DNA of 64,000 nucleotides from NCBI RefSeq assembly GCF_000719135.1, contig NZ_JOEK01000014.1, forward strand, positions 124,001 to 188,000. Direction: 5' to 3'. The notes under the pieces are model-generated. The model saw only the letters and a list, made by a program, of their open reading frames with translations, had not been told where the DNA came from and ran no database searches. This DNA comes from Streptomyces avicenniae. Its GTDB lineage: Bacteria; Actinomycetota; Actinomycetes; Streptomycetales; Streptomycetaceae. Position 1 is the first letter of the stretch, and each line of letters begins with the position of its first letter. Shown piece after piece: positions 36,478 to 47,611 of this stretch. The translations under genes and the position numbers were made by a program.

Positions 36478-36954
36478 ATGACCGTCACCCATGCCGAGGC
36501 GAACTTCTCCGAGCTGATCCAGCGGCCGAAGGACACCGTCGCCCGCATGCAGGGCAGTACGCGCAAGGGCATCCGGCTGCATCGGCGTGGCGAGGAGGAC
36601 CTCTACCTCACCACCGCCAGCAAGGCCGACGAGGCCGCCCAGGTGCTCGACTCCACCACCCGCATGTTCGTCGCCCTGCTGAAGAGCAGTCCCGCCGCCG
36701 TCACGATACTGACCGACGTGTTCCCCGAGGCGTTCCCGTGGGTGCGCTTCCTGCCCGAGGAAGCGGTGCGCACGTTCCTCGTGGAGTTCATGGACACCGC
36801 CCGCGCCGCCTCCGACCTCGGCTCGATCGCCCCTCTCGTCCCACTGATCGCGTCCTGGAAGTCCACCGCAGAGGTCTACGCTGACCCTGAACTGGCCGCG
36901 CAGCTCCGTCGATCGACCGACGACGACCTGGGGCCGGTGGACATGGCGGGTTGA
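36478..36954 (+). CDS. Phd/YefM-like antitoxin with C-terminal extension
   Basis: A 158-residue protein. The N-terminal 60 residues (TVTHAEANFSELIQRPKDTV, then RLHRRGEEDLYLTT) follow the Phd/YefM pattern of a short DNA-binding antitoxin that covers its own promoter. The C-terminal 95 residues are helical, with LKSSPAAVTILTDVFPEAFP and PEEAVRTFLVEFMDTARAAS, larger than a minimal antitoxin. No clear ribosome binding site precedes the ATG, so it may be leaderless or weakly translated. An inverted repeat GTGGAC-ACCTC-GTCCAC at 36331-36347 could be an operator. The toxin follows after 19 bp. It flanks array B. Confidence 0.75.
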   Translation: MTVTHAEANFSELIQRPKDTVARMQGSTRKGIRLHRRGEEDLYLTTASKADEAAQVLDSTTRMFVALLKSSPAAVTILTDVFPEAFPWVRFLPEEAVRTFLVEFMDTARAASDLGSIAPLVPLIASWKSTAEVYADPELAAQLRRSTDDDLGPVDMAG

Positions 36955-36973
36955 TCTCGGAGGGTTGGGGCCT

Positions 36974-37327
36974 GTGCCACCGAGCAGGGGGGACTCCGTC
37001 GCACCACCGCCCACGGGCGGCGAATGCGACATCCGGTACGCGTCGAAGGATGCGGTGGCCGGATGGCGGGAGCTGTGCAACCAGGCCCCGGGGAACGCAC
37101 GCAGGGCGTGGCAGGAGATGCGCGTCAACCCGGCCCCGCGTCCCCCGACGGAGCGCCATCACCAGCTGAGGTTCGACCTGGCCACCGCGCCGCACGCCGG
37201 TGGCCTGCTCCCGCAGTGGCAGATAGAGGTGACCGGCGGCGGGCGCATCTGGTACCTGTGGGACGAGCCCAGGCGCGTCTGCTGGCTGAAACTCGTCGCG
37301 GTCGGCCACCCGAAGCGGACCCAGTGA
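36974..37327 (+). CDS. RelE/ParE-like toxin
   Basis: A 117-residue basic protein. AVAGWRELCNQAPGNARRAW, HHQLRFDLATAPHAGG, QWQIEVTGGGRIWYLWDE and KLVAVGHPKRTQ match the Streptomyces RelE-superfamily toxins that I remember downstream of Phd-like antitoxins. Family members cut mRNA at the ribosome; the activity here is inferred. GTG at 36974 has GGAGG about 10 bases before it. It forms one operon with the antitoxin, a type II toxin-antitoxin module. The next gene is convergent. Confidence 0.75.
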   Translation: MPPSRGDSVAPPPTGGECDIRYASKDAVAGWRELCNQAPGNARRAWQEMRVNPAPRPPTERHHQLRFDLATAPHAGGLLPQWQIEVTGGGRIWYLWDEPRRVCWLKLVAVGHPKRTQ

Positions 37328-37355
37328 CGGTCGGCCCGGCCGGGCGGACCGCGGC

Positions 37356-37694
37356 TCACTCCCCCCGCACGTCGTCCTCGTCGAGGGCGCGGCCCGCGAT
37401 CGTCTCGTGGTGGCGGATGACCTCGGCGATGATGAAGTTCAGCAGCTTCTCGGCGAACGCCGGGTCCAGCTTCGCGTCCTCCGCCAGCCCGCGCAGCCTG
37501 GCGATCTGACGGGCCTCACGCGCCGGGTCGGCGGCCGGGAGGTCGTGCTCCGCCTTGAGACGGCCCACCCGCTGCGTGCACTTGAACCGTTCGGCGAGCA
37601 TGTGGACGACGGCGGCGTCGATGTTGTCGATGCTGTCGCGCAGCGCGGTCAGCTCCGTGCGGACGGACTCGTCGAGGTCGGTGCGGCTCTTCAT
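37356..37694 (-). CDS. Chorismate mutase (AroQ class)
   Basis: A 112-residue all-helical enzyme converting chorismate to prephenate for phenylalanine and tyrosine synthesis. LTALRDSIDNIDAAVVHMLAERF, then GRLKAEHDLPAADPAREARQI (each in parts) show the AroQ helix with conserved Arg, Lys and the DPxRE segment. Start ATG at 37694 has AGGGTGG 5 bases upstream; a GTG three codons earlier is possible. In recalled Streptomyces order this gene lies between pyk and gltBD, so the CRISPR, lectin and siderophore islands are insertions between core neighbours. Confidence 0.92.
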   Translation of the reverse strand: MKSRTDLDESVRTELTALRDSIDNIDAAVVHMLAERFKCTQRVGRLKAEHDLPAADPAREARQIARLRGLAEDAKLDPAFAEKLLNFIIAEVIRHHETIAGRALDEDDVRGE

Positions 37695-37718
37695 AGGGGC
37701 CACCCTATGACGCCCCCC

Positions 37719-37809
37719 TCAGCGGATCGCGCCGGCCGCCGGACCGCCCGAAAGACGCCGCTGCGCGAGGACGAAGAAGACGAGCACCGGCAGCGTGATC
37801 AGCGGAATC
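37719..37809 (-). pseudogene. 3' fragment of a sugar ABC transporter permease
   Basis: Reading leftwards from 37809, RIPLITLPVLVFFVLAQRR then LSGGPAAGAIR ends in a stop at 37719-37721. This is the typical last helix and C-terminal tail of MalG-type carbohydrate permeases. Nothing upstream continues the protein; the sequence breaks off exactly at a 14-bp inverted repeat. It is a truncated remnant. Confidence 0.5.
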
Positions 37810-37858
37810 CGGCCTCGCACGTCGGCGGACGCCCGGCGGCTGCCACGTGCGAGGCCGG
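37809..37858. repeat. 14-bp perfect inverted repeat
   Basis: CCGGCCTCGCACGT at 37809-37822 and its exact complement at 37845-37858, separated by 22 bases. It lies 33 bp past the MFS transporter stop, so it may act as its terminator. It also coincides with the breakpoint of the permease fragment. Confidence 0.6.
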
Positions 37859-37890
37859 CACCTGCCGACAGGGCGCGACCGAAGTGGTGA

Positions 37891-39366
37891 CTACGTAGGG
37901 TTCGCGTGGCTGGCCGGGGCTTCTCCGGTGTCGAGCGGCGCGTCTTCCGGACGGTGCTTCTTCTCCGGCAAGGCGCCTATGAGGGCAGCACCGAGCACGA
38001 CGAGGGCGGCAGCGACGGTGAGCGCGAGCGAGAAGCCTTCCGTCGCGGCGTGCGCGGGGTGGTCCTGTACGCCGTGCGCGTCGCTGCGGCGCGCGGCCAG
38101 AGCGACGAGCACCGCCACCCCCACGGCGCCGCCGACCTGTTGGACGGAGCTGAGGAGGGCCGAGCCGAGCCCGGCGTTCTCCTCGGTGGTGCCTGTGAGA
38201 GCGGCGACGGTCAGGGCTGGCAGACTCAGCCCGCATCCGAGGCTGGTGACGAGCATGCCGGGCAGCACTCCGGAGACATAGCCGTCGCTCGGTGCCACGC
38301 CGGACAGCAGCAGCAGTCCTGCCGCGGTGATCAGGAACGAGAGGACGAGGGCCGGGCGCGCGCCGAGCCTGGCCACCGCTCGGGAGGAGAGCCACATGCC
38401 CACGAGGATTCCGGCGCAGTAGGGCAGGTAGGCGACACCGGCCGTGAGCGGGCGGTAGCCCAGCACGGCCTGGAGGTGCACCATCAGCAGGAAGGCCATC
38501 GCGTACATGGCGGCGGAGAACAGCAGGGTCGCCCCATTGGCGACGGCGCGCGTCCGGGACGACAGGAACGACAGCGGCAGCAGCGGTTCGGCGGTGCGTG
38601 CCTCGACCGCGACGAACGCGACGGCCAGGACCACGGCAAGGACCAGGAAGACGACAACGGCCGGGTCTCCCCAGCCCGACTCCCCGATCCGGAGCAGCCC
38701 GTAGACGAGCGACACCACGGCACCGGTGCCGAGTACCGCACCGGGTACGTCGAGACGCACCGCGCGTTCGTGCCGACTCTCGGCGACCAGGCGCGGGAGC
38801 AGCGCGACGGCGGCCAGGGCCACCGGCAGGTTGATCAGGAAGATCCAGCGCCAGGACGCCAGGCCGGTCAGCGCGCCGGAGATCACCAGGCCCGTCGTGC
38901 CGCCCAGAGCCGCGATGCCGCCCCAGATGCCGAACGCCTTGGCGCGCTCCTCGGTACCGGGGAACAGCAGTGTGATCAGTGCCAGCGCGGCCGGGCTGGC
39001 CATGGCCGCTCCCGCTCCCTGGACGAACCGTCCGGCCACGAGGTGCCAGGGCTCCTGGGCGAGCCCGCAGAGCAGGCTCGCCGCGCCGAACAGCGCGACA
39101 CCGGTCAGGAAGACGCGTCTGCGGCCCAGCAGGTCGGCCATGCGGCCGAACAGCAACAGCAGCCCGCCGAAGGCGAGGAAGTAGGCGTTGACGACCCAGG
39201 CCAGGCCCGCGGCGCTGAAGCCGAGGTCGTCGCGCATGCTGGGGAGCGCCACGCTCACGACGTTGTCGTCCAGGATGAGCATGAACTGCACGAAGCACAG
39301 CACCACCAGGGCAGGTCCGCGGCGCCCGAGGGCGTTGGCCGTGGCCATGGTTGACACCGACGTCAT
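37891..39366 (-). CDS. MFS drug exporter, DHA2 (14-helix) family
   Basis: A 491-residue proton-driven exporter of the EmrB/QacA type. About 14 hydrophobic helices are visible. LDDNVVSVALPSMRDDLGFS in helix 1 and WVVNAYFLAFGGLLLLFGRM with DLLGRRRVFLTG (the cytoplasmic motif A) are typical, as is GPTLG-like GGTTGLVISGAL (motif C). The substrate is unknown, probably an antibiotic or toxic compound. It diverges from an AraC-type gene 162 bp away that probably regulates it. Confidence 0.92.
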   Translation of the reverse strand: MTSVSTMATANALGRRGPALVVLCFVQFMLILDDNVVSVALPSMRDDLGFSAAGLAWVVNAYFLAFGGLLLLFGRMADLLGRRRVFLTGVALFGAASLLCGLAQEPWHLVAGRFVQGAGAAMASPAALALITLLFPGTEERAKAFGIWGGIAALGGTTGLVISGALTGLASWRWIFLINLPVALAAVALLPRLVAESRHERAVRLDVPGAVLGTGAVVSLVYGLLRIGESGWGDPAVVVFLVLAVVLAVAFVAVEARTAEPLLPLSFLSSRTRAVANGATLLFSAAMYAMAFLLMVHLQAVLGYRPLTAGVAYLPYCAGILVGMWLSSRAVARLGARPALVLSFLITAAGLLLLSGVAPSDGYVSGVLPGMLVTSLGCGLSLPALTVAALTGTTEENAGLGSALLSSVQQVGGAVGVAVLVALAARRSDAHGVQDHPAHAATEGFSLALTVAAALVVLGAALIGALPEKKHRPEDAPLDTGEAPASHANPT

Positions 39367-39528
39367 GCCGACCGCCCTGTCTTCGTGAACGGCCGGTGCG
39401 AACTGCGGTGGCGCCCATGGCGCGGTGGGTGGGTGATCGGCATGTGAACGACGTTATGCACCGGCCGCGCCAGCCGCTATGCGCTACAGGGCCACGCCGT
39501 GTCGCATTGAGGACATAGGCTGGGAGCC

Positions 39529-40329
39529 ATGACCAGGACCGTCGTGGGAGCCGCCCCGCGCGGGGTGGGCGCGATCGTCGTCGGGAACTTCCCGTTGGCG
39601 TACGGGCAGTGGTTCGTCCCGCACAGTCACCCGCAGCACCAGTTGGCCTGGGCGCGGCACGGTGTGCTCGGCGTGGCCGTCGAGGACGCCTACTGGGTCC
39701 TGCCACCCACACGTGCGCTGTGGCTGCCCGCGGGGGTCGTCCACCGGACCGGCGCGACCCGCGACGCGGTGCTGTGCAGCCTCTACTTCGAGCCCGACAG
39801 ATGCGGCCTGAGCTGGGCAGAACCCACGCCCGTCGGCATCGACGGGCTGCTGGCCCACCTGATCCCCCACCTCGGCCGCGAAGACCTCCCCGACGACGCG
39901 CGGCTACGGGCGGAGGCGGTCGTACTGGACCTGCTGCGCCCGTTGCCCGCCACGCCCATCAGGGTGCCGGACCCCGCCGACGACCGCGTACGCGCCGTGG
40001 CCGACGCGCTGCTCGCCGACCCGGCGGACCCACGGAGCCTTGAGGCGCACGCACGGGCCGTGGGCGTGAGCCGACGCACCCTGACCCGGCTGTTCGTCCA
40101 TGACACCGGGATGAACTTCGACCGCTGGCGCACCCATCTGCGGCTGCGTGCCGCCCTCCCCCTGCTCGCCGAGGGCCAGCCCGTCTCCCGCGTCGCACGC
40201 ACCGTGGGGTACGCGACAGCGAGCGCCTTCCTCGCGGCGTTCCGGCGCACCGTCGGCACGTCCCCGGGACGCTACCTTCGTGGCGACGCCTCGTTCGAGG
40301 CATCTGCTGCGAGCGCCGCCGATGAATGA
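39529..40329 (+). CDS. AraC family transcriptional regulator
   Basis: A 266-residue regulator. The N-terminal cupin sensor is visible as FVPHSHPQHQLAWARHGVLG and ALWLPAGVVHRTGATRD. The C-terminal double helix-turn-helix (about 165-255) reads AVGVSRRTLTRLFVHDTGM, GQPVSRVARTVGYATASAFL and FRRTVGTSPGRYLRG. It is divergent from the MFS exporter gene, consistent with control of that gene and itself from the shared 162-bp region. Confidence 0.93.
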   Translation: MTRTVVGAAPRGVGAIVVGNFPLAYGQWFVPHSHPQHQLAWARHGVLGVAVEDAYWVLPPTRALWLPAGVVHRTGATRDAVLCSLYFEPDRCGLSWAEPTPVGIDGLLAHLIPHLGREDLPDDARLRAEAVVLDLLRPLPATPIRVPDPADDRVRAVADALLADPADPRSLEAHARAVGVSRRTLTRLFVHDTGMNFDRWRTHLRLRAALPLLAEGQPVSRVARTVGYATASAFLAAFRRTVGTSPGRYLRGDASFEASAASAADE

Positions 40330-40382
40330 CCGCTGCGGGATGCGGAGTTCGACGCGCCGGACGGTCGCGGCCGGGGGCGCGA

Positions 40383-40420
40383 CGACGCCCGCCCCCTCGG
40401 TCGGGGAGGGGCGGGCGTCG
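40383..40420. terminator. Bidirectional hairpin between AraC-type gene and gltD
   Basis: 13-bp perfect stem CGACGCCCGCCCC / complement around a short loop, placed between two convergent genes. Confidence 0.75.
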
Positions 40421-40464
40421 AGCTGTCCGTACGGCTCTGTACGGCACGGGTGGGGCGGGCGGGG

Positions 40465-41917
<1,453 letters not shown>

Positions 41918-41925
<8 letters not shown>

Positions 41926-44900
41926 GGGACGCCGCCTCCATCATCTTCTCGTGGGTCTCGGACTCGGAGAGCCCGGCCCGCTCGGCGGCGTCCTTGGCGG
42001 CGAGCACGGCCTTGTAGGTGGTGGGGATGATCCTGCGGAAGCGGGCAGCCGCGGCGTCCCAGTCCTTCAGGAGCCCGGCGGCGACCGTGGAGCCCGTCTC
42101 GTCCGCGTGGCGGCGCACCACCTCGTGCAGCCAGGCGCGGGCGGAGTCGTCCAGCTCCTCCACGGCGACCATGCCGGTGTTGACGTTCTTCAGGTCGAGG
42201 TCGATCACGTACGCCTCGCCGCCCGACATACCGGCCGCGAAGTTGCGCCCGGTCGCGCCGAGCACGACGGCCCGGCCGCCGGTCATGTACTCGCAGCCGT
42301 GGTCCCCGACGCCCTCGGCGACCACGAGGGCGCCCGAGTTGCGGACGCAGAACCGCTCGCCGACCCGGCCGCGCAGGAAGATCTCCCCGCCGGTCGCGCC
42401 GTAGGCGATGGTGTTGCCCGCGATGGTGGAGAACTCGGGCAGGTGGTCGGCGGCGCGGTCGGGGCGGACGACCAGACGGCCGCCCGACAGGCCCTTGCCG
42501 ACGTAGTCGTTCCCGTCGCCCTCAAGGCGCAGGGTCACGCCGCGCGGCACGAACGCGCCGAACGACTGCCCGGCCGAGCCGGTGAAGGTGATGTCGATGG
42601 TGTCGTCGGGCAGCCCGGCGCCGCCGAACCGCTTCGTCACCTCGTGGCCCAGCATCGTGCCGACCGTGCGGTTGATGTTGCGGACGGCGACCTGGGCGCG
42701 CACCGGGTGCGCCTCCTCCGCGGTCGCGGCGGACAGGGCGTCGGCCGCGAGGCGGATCAGCTCGTTGTCCAGCGCCTTCGCCAGCCCGTGGTCCTGGTCG
42801 GTGACGCGGTGCCGCGCGGTGCCCTCGGGCAGCTCGGGCACGTACAGCAGCGGGGCGAGGTCGAGGTCCTGCGCCTTCCAGTGGTCCACGGCGCGGGAGA
42901 CGTCGAGCAGCTCGGCGCGGCCGACGGCCTCCTCCAGCGTGCGGAAGCCCAGCTCGGCCAGCAGCTCGCGGACCTCCTCGGCGATGAACTCGAAGAAGTT
43001 GACGACGAACTCGGGCTTGCCGGTGAACCGCTCGCGCAGCACCGGGTTCTGGGTGGCGATGCCGACCGGACAGGTGTCCAGGTGACACACGCGCATCAGG
43101 ATGCAGCCGGAGACGACGAGCGGCGCGGTCGCGAAACCGAACTCCTCGGCGCCCAGCAGGGCGGCGATCACGACGTCGCGGCCGGTCTTCAGCTGGCCGT
43201 CGGTCTGGACGACGATACGGTCGCGCAGCCCGTTGAGCAGCAGCGTCTGCTGCGTCTCGGCGAGGCCCAGCTCCCAGGGGCCGCCCGCGTGCTTGAGCGA
43301 GGTGAGCGGCGAGGCGCCGGTGCCGCCGTCGTGGCCGGAGATCAGCACGACGTCGGCGTGCGCCTTGGAGACGCCCGCGGCGACGGTGCCGACGCCGACC
43401 TCGGAGACCAGCTTCACGTGGACGCGGGCCGCCGGGTTGGCGTTCTTCAGGTCGTGGATCAGCTGCGCCAGGTCCTCGATCGAGTAGATGTCGTGGTGCG
43501 GCGGCGGCGAGATCAGGCCGACGCCCGGCGTCGAGTGCCGCGTCTTGGCAACCCACGGGTAGACCTTGTGGCCCGGCAGCTGGCCGCCCTCGCCCGGCTT
43601 GGCGCCCTGGGCCATCTTGATCTGGATGTCGTCGGCGTTGACCAGGTACTCGCTGGTGACGCCGAACCGGCCGGACGCGACCTGCTTGATCGCGCTGCGG
43701 CGCAGCGGGTCGTGGAGGCGGTCGGAGTCCTCGCCGCCCTCGCCGGTGTTCGACTTGGCGCCGAGGCGGTTCATGGCGACGGCCAGCGTCTCGTGCGCCT
43801 CCTGCGAGATGGAGCCGTAGCTCATCGCGCCGGTGGAGAAGCGCTTGACGATCTCGGCGACCGGCTCGACCTCGTCCAGCGGCAGGGGGGCGCGCTCGCC
43901 CTCGCGCAGCCGGAACAGGCCGCGCAGCGTCATCAGCCGCTCGGACTGCTCGTTCACGCGCGAGGTGTACTGGCGGAAGATGTCGTAGCGACGCTCACGC
44001 GTCGAGTGCTGGAGCCGGAAGACCGTGTCCGGGTCGAACAGGTGCGGCTCGCCCTCGCGGCGCCACTGGTACTCGCCGCCGATCTCCAGGTCACGGTGCG
44101 CGGGGGCGACACCGGAGGCGGGGTACGCCTTGGCGTGACGGGCCGCGACCTCGCGGGCGACCACGTCGAGCCCGGCGCCGCCGATCTTGGTCGTGGTGCC
44201 GTGGAAGTAGGTGTCCACGAAGCCCTCGTCCAGGCCGACGGCCTCGAAGACCTGCGCGCCCCGGTAGGAGGCGACGGTGGAGATGCCCATCTTGGACATG
44301 ACCTTCAGGACGCCCTTGCCGAGCGCCTTGATGAGGTTGCGGAGGGCCTCGTCCGCCTCGACACCCGGCAGGTACGTGCCGCGGGCCACCAGGTCCTCGA
44401 CCGACTCCATGGCCAGGTAGGGGTTGACGGCGGCGGCGCCGTAGCCGATGAGCAGCGCGACGTGGTGCACCTCGCGGACGTCGCCCGCCTCGACGAGCAG
44501 GCCCACCTGGGTGCGCTGCTTCGTGCGGATGAGGTGGTGGTGCACGGCCGAGGTGAGCAGCAGCGACGGGATGGGGGCGTGCTCGGCGTCCGAGTGGCGG
44601 TCGGAGAGCACGATGATGCGGGCGCCGTCGGCGAGGGCCGCGTCCACCTCGCCCTCGATGGCGGTCAGCCGCTCGGCGAGCGCCGTGCCGCCGCCGCCGA
44701 CGCGGTAGAGGCCGGAGATCGTGGCGGCGCCGAAGCCGGGCAGGTCGCCGTCGGCGTTGATGTGGATGAGCTTGGCCAGCTCGTCGTTGTCGATCACCGG
44801 GAAGGGCAGCGTCACGGTGCGACAGGACGCCGGGGTGGCCTCCAGCAGGTTGCCCTGCGGGCCGAGCGCCGAGTTGAGCGAGGTGACCAGCTCCTCGCGG

Positions 44901-46474
44901 ATGGCGTCCAGCGGCGGGTTCGTGACCTGCGCGAACAGCTGCGTGAAGTAGTCGAAGATCAGCCGGGGGCGCTCGGAGAGCGCCGCGATGGGGCTGTCGG
45001 TGCCCATCGAGCCGATCGGCTCGGCGCCGGTCCTCGCCATCGGCGTCAGCAGGACGCGTAGCTCCTCCTCGGTGTAGCCGAAGGTCTGCTGGCGGCGGGT
45101 GACGGAGGCGTGGGTGTGGACGACGTGCTCGCGCTCGGGCAGGTCGGCCAGCTCGATGACGCCCGCGTCCAGCCACTCGGCGTACGGGTGCTCGGCGGCC
45201 AGCCGCTCCTTGATCTCGTCGTCCTCGATGATGCGGTGCTCGGCGGTGTCCACCAGGAACATGCGGCCGGGCTGGAGCCGCCCCTTGCGCACGACGCGCG
45301 CCGGGTCGATGTCGAGGACGCCGACCTCGGAGGACAGCACGACGAAGCCGTCGTCGGTGACCCAGTAGCGGCCGGGGCGCAGACCGTTGCGGTCGAGGAC
45401 CGCGCCGACCTGGACGCCGTCGGTGAACGTGACGCAGGCCGGGCCGTCCCAGGGCTCCATGATCGTGGAGTGGTACCGGTAGAAGGCGCGGCGGGCCGGG
45501 TCCATGGACTCGTGGTTCTCCCACGCCTCCGGGACCATCATCAGCACGGCGTGCGGCAGCGAGCGCCCACCGAGGTGCAGCAGCTCCAGGACCTCGTCGA
45601 AGCTCGCCGAGTCGGACGCGTCCGGGGTGCAGACGGGGAAGACCTTCTCCAGCTGCTCCTGGCCGCCGAAGAGGCCGCTGGCGAGCTGGGACTCGCGGGC
45701 GCGCATCCAGTTGCGGTTGCCGCGGACCGTGTTGATCTCGCCGTTGTGGGCGACGAAACGGTAGGGGTGTGCCAGCGGCCAGCTGGGGAACGTGTTGGTC
45801 GAGAAGCGGGAGTGCACGAGCGCGATGGCGCTGGTCAGCCGCCTGTCCGACAGGTCGGGGAAGAACGGCTCCAGCTGCCCCGTGGTGAGCATGCCCTTGT
45901 AGACGAGCGTGCGCGCGGAGAACGACGGTAGGTAGACACCGGCCTCGCGCTCGGCGCGCTTGCGCAGCACGAAGGCGAGCCGGTCGAGCTCCAGGCCGGT
46001 GCGTCCGCCCTCGGTGTCGGCGACGAACAGCTGGCGGAACGACGGCATGGTCGCCCGCGCGGCGGCGCCGAGGAGCTGGGGGGCGACGGGTACCTCGCGC
46101 CAGCCGAGGACGGTGAGGGCCTGCTCGGCGGCGAGGGCGTCGATCCGGGCGGCGGCGGCGTCGGCCTCGGCGGGGTCGGCCGGGAGGAACGCGGTGCCGA
46201 CCGCGTACGCGCCGGCGGCCGGAAGGGTGAAGGGGACGGCCTCGCGGAGGAAGGCGTCGGGGATCTGGAGCAGGATGCCGGCTCCGTCGCCGGTGTCCGG
46301 GTCGGAACCGGTGGCACCGCGGTGTTCGAGATTCCGCAGCACGGTCAGCGCCTGATCGACCAGTTCGTGGCTGGCCTCACCGGTGAGCGTGGCGACAAAG
46401 CCGACGCCGCACGCGTCGTGCTCGTCGCGCGGGTCGTACAGGCCCTGTCGAACCGGGTGGGACGCGGAACGCAT
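41918..46474 (-). CDS. gltB: Glutamate synthase large subunit
   Basis: A 1518-residue subunit that transfers the amide of glutamine to 2-oxoglutarate. A short propeptide precedes the N-terminal nucleophile (Cys22 in [14 protein letters not shown]), which starts the class II glutamine amidotransferase domain (to about residue 430). A linker domain follows, then the FMN/3Fe-4S synthase barrel ([19 protein letters not shown] region; [17 protein letters not shown] binds the cluster). The C-terminal GXGXG beta-helix ends the protein. Together with gltD it forms the GOGAT unit. Confidence 0.97.
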
Positions 46475-46875
46475 CGGCTCTCCCGTCGTCGTCTTGTGGC
46501 TGGTGCTGGCTTCCGAGGGACGACGTTGGCCCTGGCGTTCGTTAAATTTTCGTGCAGGTTACACGATGACCCGGTTCCCGGGAAGCGGATACAGAGGTCC
46601 ACGATGCGGACTTGGCGCCGTGGAACCGTGCCGGTTATGGCGGATATGGCCACCCGGCGCCCGGCCTCGTGGCCGCGGGCCACCGCTCGGAGACCACCCG
46701 ACCTATGCCCGGTGTCAAGGAGCCGAAACCCGCCAGAAACAAACTCACCCGGGCGGCACGTCCGATGGCACAGCGCGTTCAGGGGTGTCCGCTATTCCCG
46801 ATCATGGGAAAAATGGCGCGAAAGGTCGGGGTCACGCCGGGTGACAGTGCCCGAGGGTCCTTCGCCGAAGGCGCT
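46475..46875. other. Intergenic region upstream of gltB
   Basis: About 400 bp between the gltB start and the VIT-family stop. The first 90 bp upstream of gltB are unusually AT-rich for this genome and include the possible GlnR site. From about 46570 to 46875 I see only short unrelated frames. Confidence 0.5.
46547..46562 (-). promoter_or_regulatory. Possible GlnR-like site upstream of gltB
   Basis: On the minus strand GTAAC-(CTGCAC)-GAAAA fits the a-site half of the GlnR consensus gTnAc-n6-GaAAc at nine of ten defined positions, about 73-88 bp before the gltB start. Only one half-site pair is clear. Nitrogen control of gltBD is biologically plausible. Confidence 0.3.
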
Positions 46876-47580
46876 CTAGCCGAGCGCCGTGCCGAAGAGG
46901 GCGCCGAGGGCGTACGTGATCCCGGCCGCGGCGGCGCCGAGCGCCAGCTGCCGTAGCCCGCTGAACCACCAGGGGCGCGCCGTCAGCCGGGCCACGACGG
47001 CGCCGCACAGGAAGAGGCCGAGCAGCGCCAGCGCGACGGCCGGCCACAGCGACGCGGCGCCGAGCAGATAGGGGAGCACCGGCAGGACGGCGCCCACCGC
47101 GAAGGCCCCGAACGACGAGACGGCCGCCACGGTCGGCGAGGGCAGGTCGTCCGGCGCGACGCCCAGCTCCTCGCGGGCGTGGATCTCCAAGGCCTGGTCG
47201 GGATCGGCGGACAGCTGCCGCGCGACCTCACGGGCGAGCCCCGGCTCGACGCCGCGCCGTACGTAGACCTCGGTCAGCTCGTCCAGCTCGGCGGAGGGGT
47301 GGCGGCGCAGCTCGACGCGTTCGACCTCGATCTCGGCCTGCACCAACTCGCGCTGGGAGGCCACCGAGGTGTACTCGCCCGCCGCCATGGAGAACGCCCC
47401 GGCGGCCAGCCCCGCCATCCCGGCGACGACGACGGTCTGCGAGGAGGCCGAGCTGCCCGCCACACCGGCGATCAGCCCGAGGTTGGAGACCAGGCCGTCC
47501 ATGGCGCCGAAGACGGAAGGCCGGAGCCAGCCACCGTTCACGTCACGGTGGCTGTGGTGCGCTTCGGCGTTCTCGCTCAC
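46876..47580 (-). CDS. VIT1/CCC1-family metal transporter
   Basis: A 234-residue membrane protein of the vacuolar iron transporter-like family (Fe2+/Mn2+ export). GWLRPSVFGAMDGLVSNLGL is the first helix signature, followed by GAFSMAAGEYTSVASQREL. A charged cytosolic segment (ELVQAEIEVERVELRRHPSA) is the metal-binding region, and three C-terminal helices follow. The GTG at 47580 gives a start VSENAEAHHSHRDVNGG with a His-rich N-terminus. Downstream of lgt on the same strand. Confidence 0.87.
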   Translation of the reverse strand: MSENAEAHHSHRDVNGGWLRPSVFGAMDGLVSNLGLIAGVAGSSASSQTVVVAGMAGLAAGAFSMAAGEYTSVASQRELVQAEIEVERVELRRHPSAELDELTEVYVRRGVEPGLAREVARQLSADPDQALEIHAREELGVAPDDLPSPTVAAVSSFGAFAVGAVLPVLPYLLGAASLWPAVALALLGLFLCGAVVARLTARPWWFSGLRQLALGAAAAGITYALGALFGTALG

Positions 47581-47611
47581 GGGGTGCTCGGGCGGTGCGG
47601 CGGCGGCAGGG

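Noticed and set aside
32247..37327. cas genes near the arrays
   Set aside because: I looked for Cas1, Cas2, Cas3, Cas10, Csm/Cmr and Cas5-8-like motifs in all intact frames of the island and its flanks; none found.
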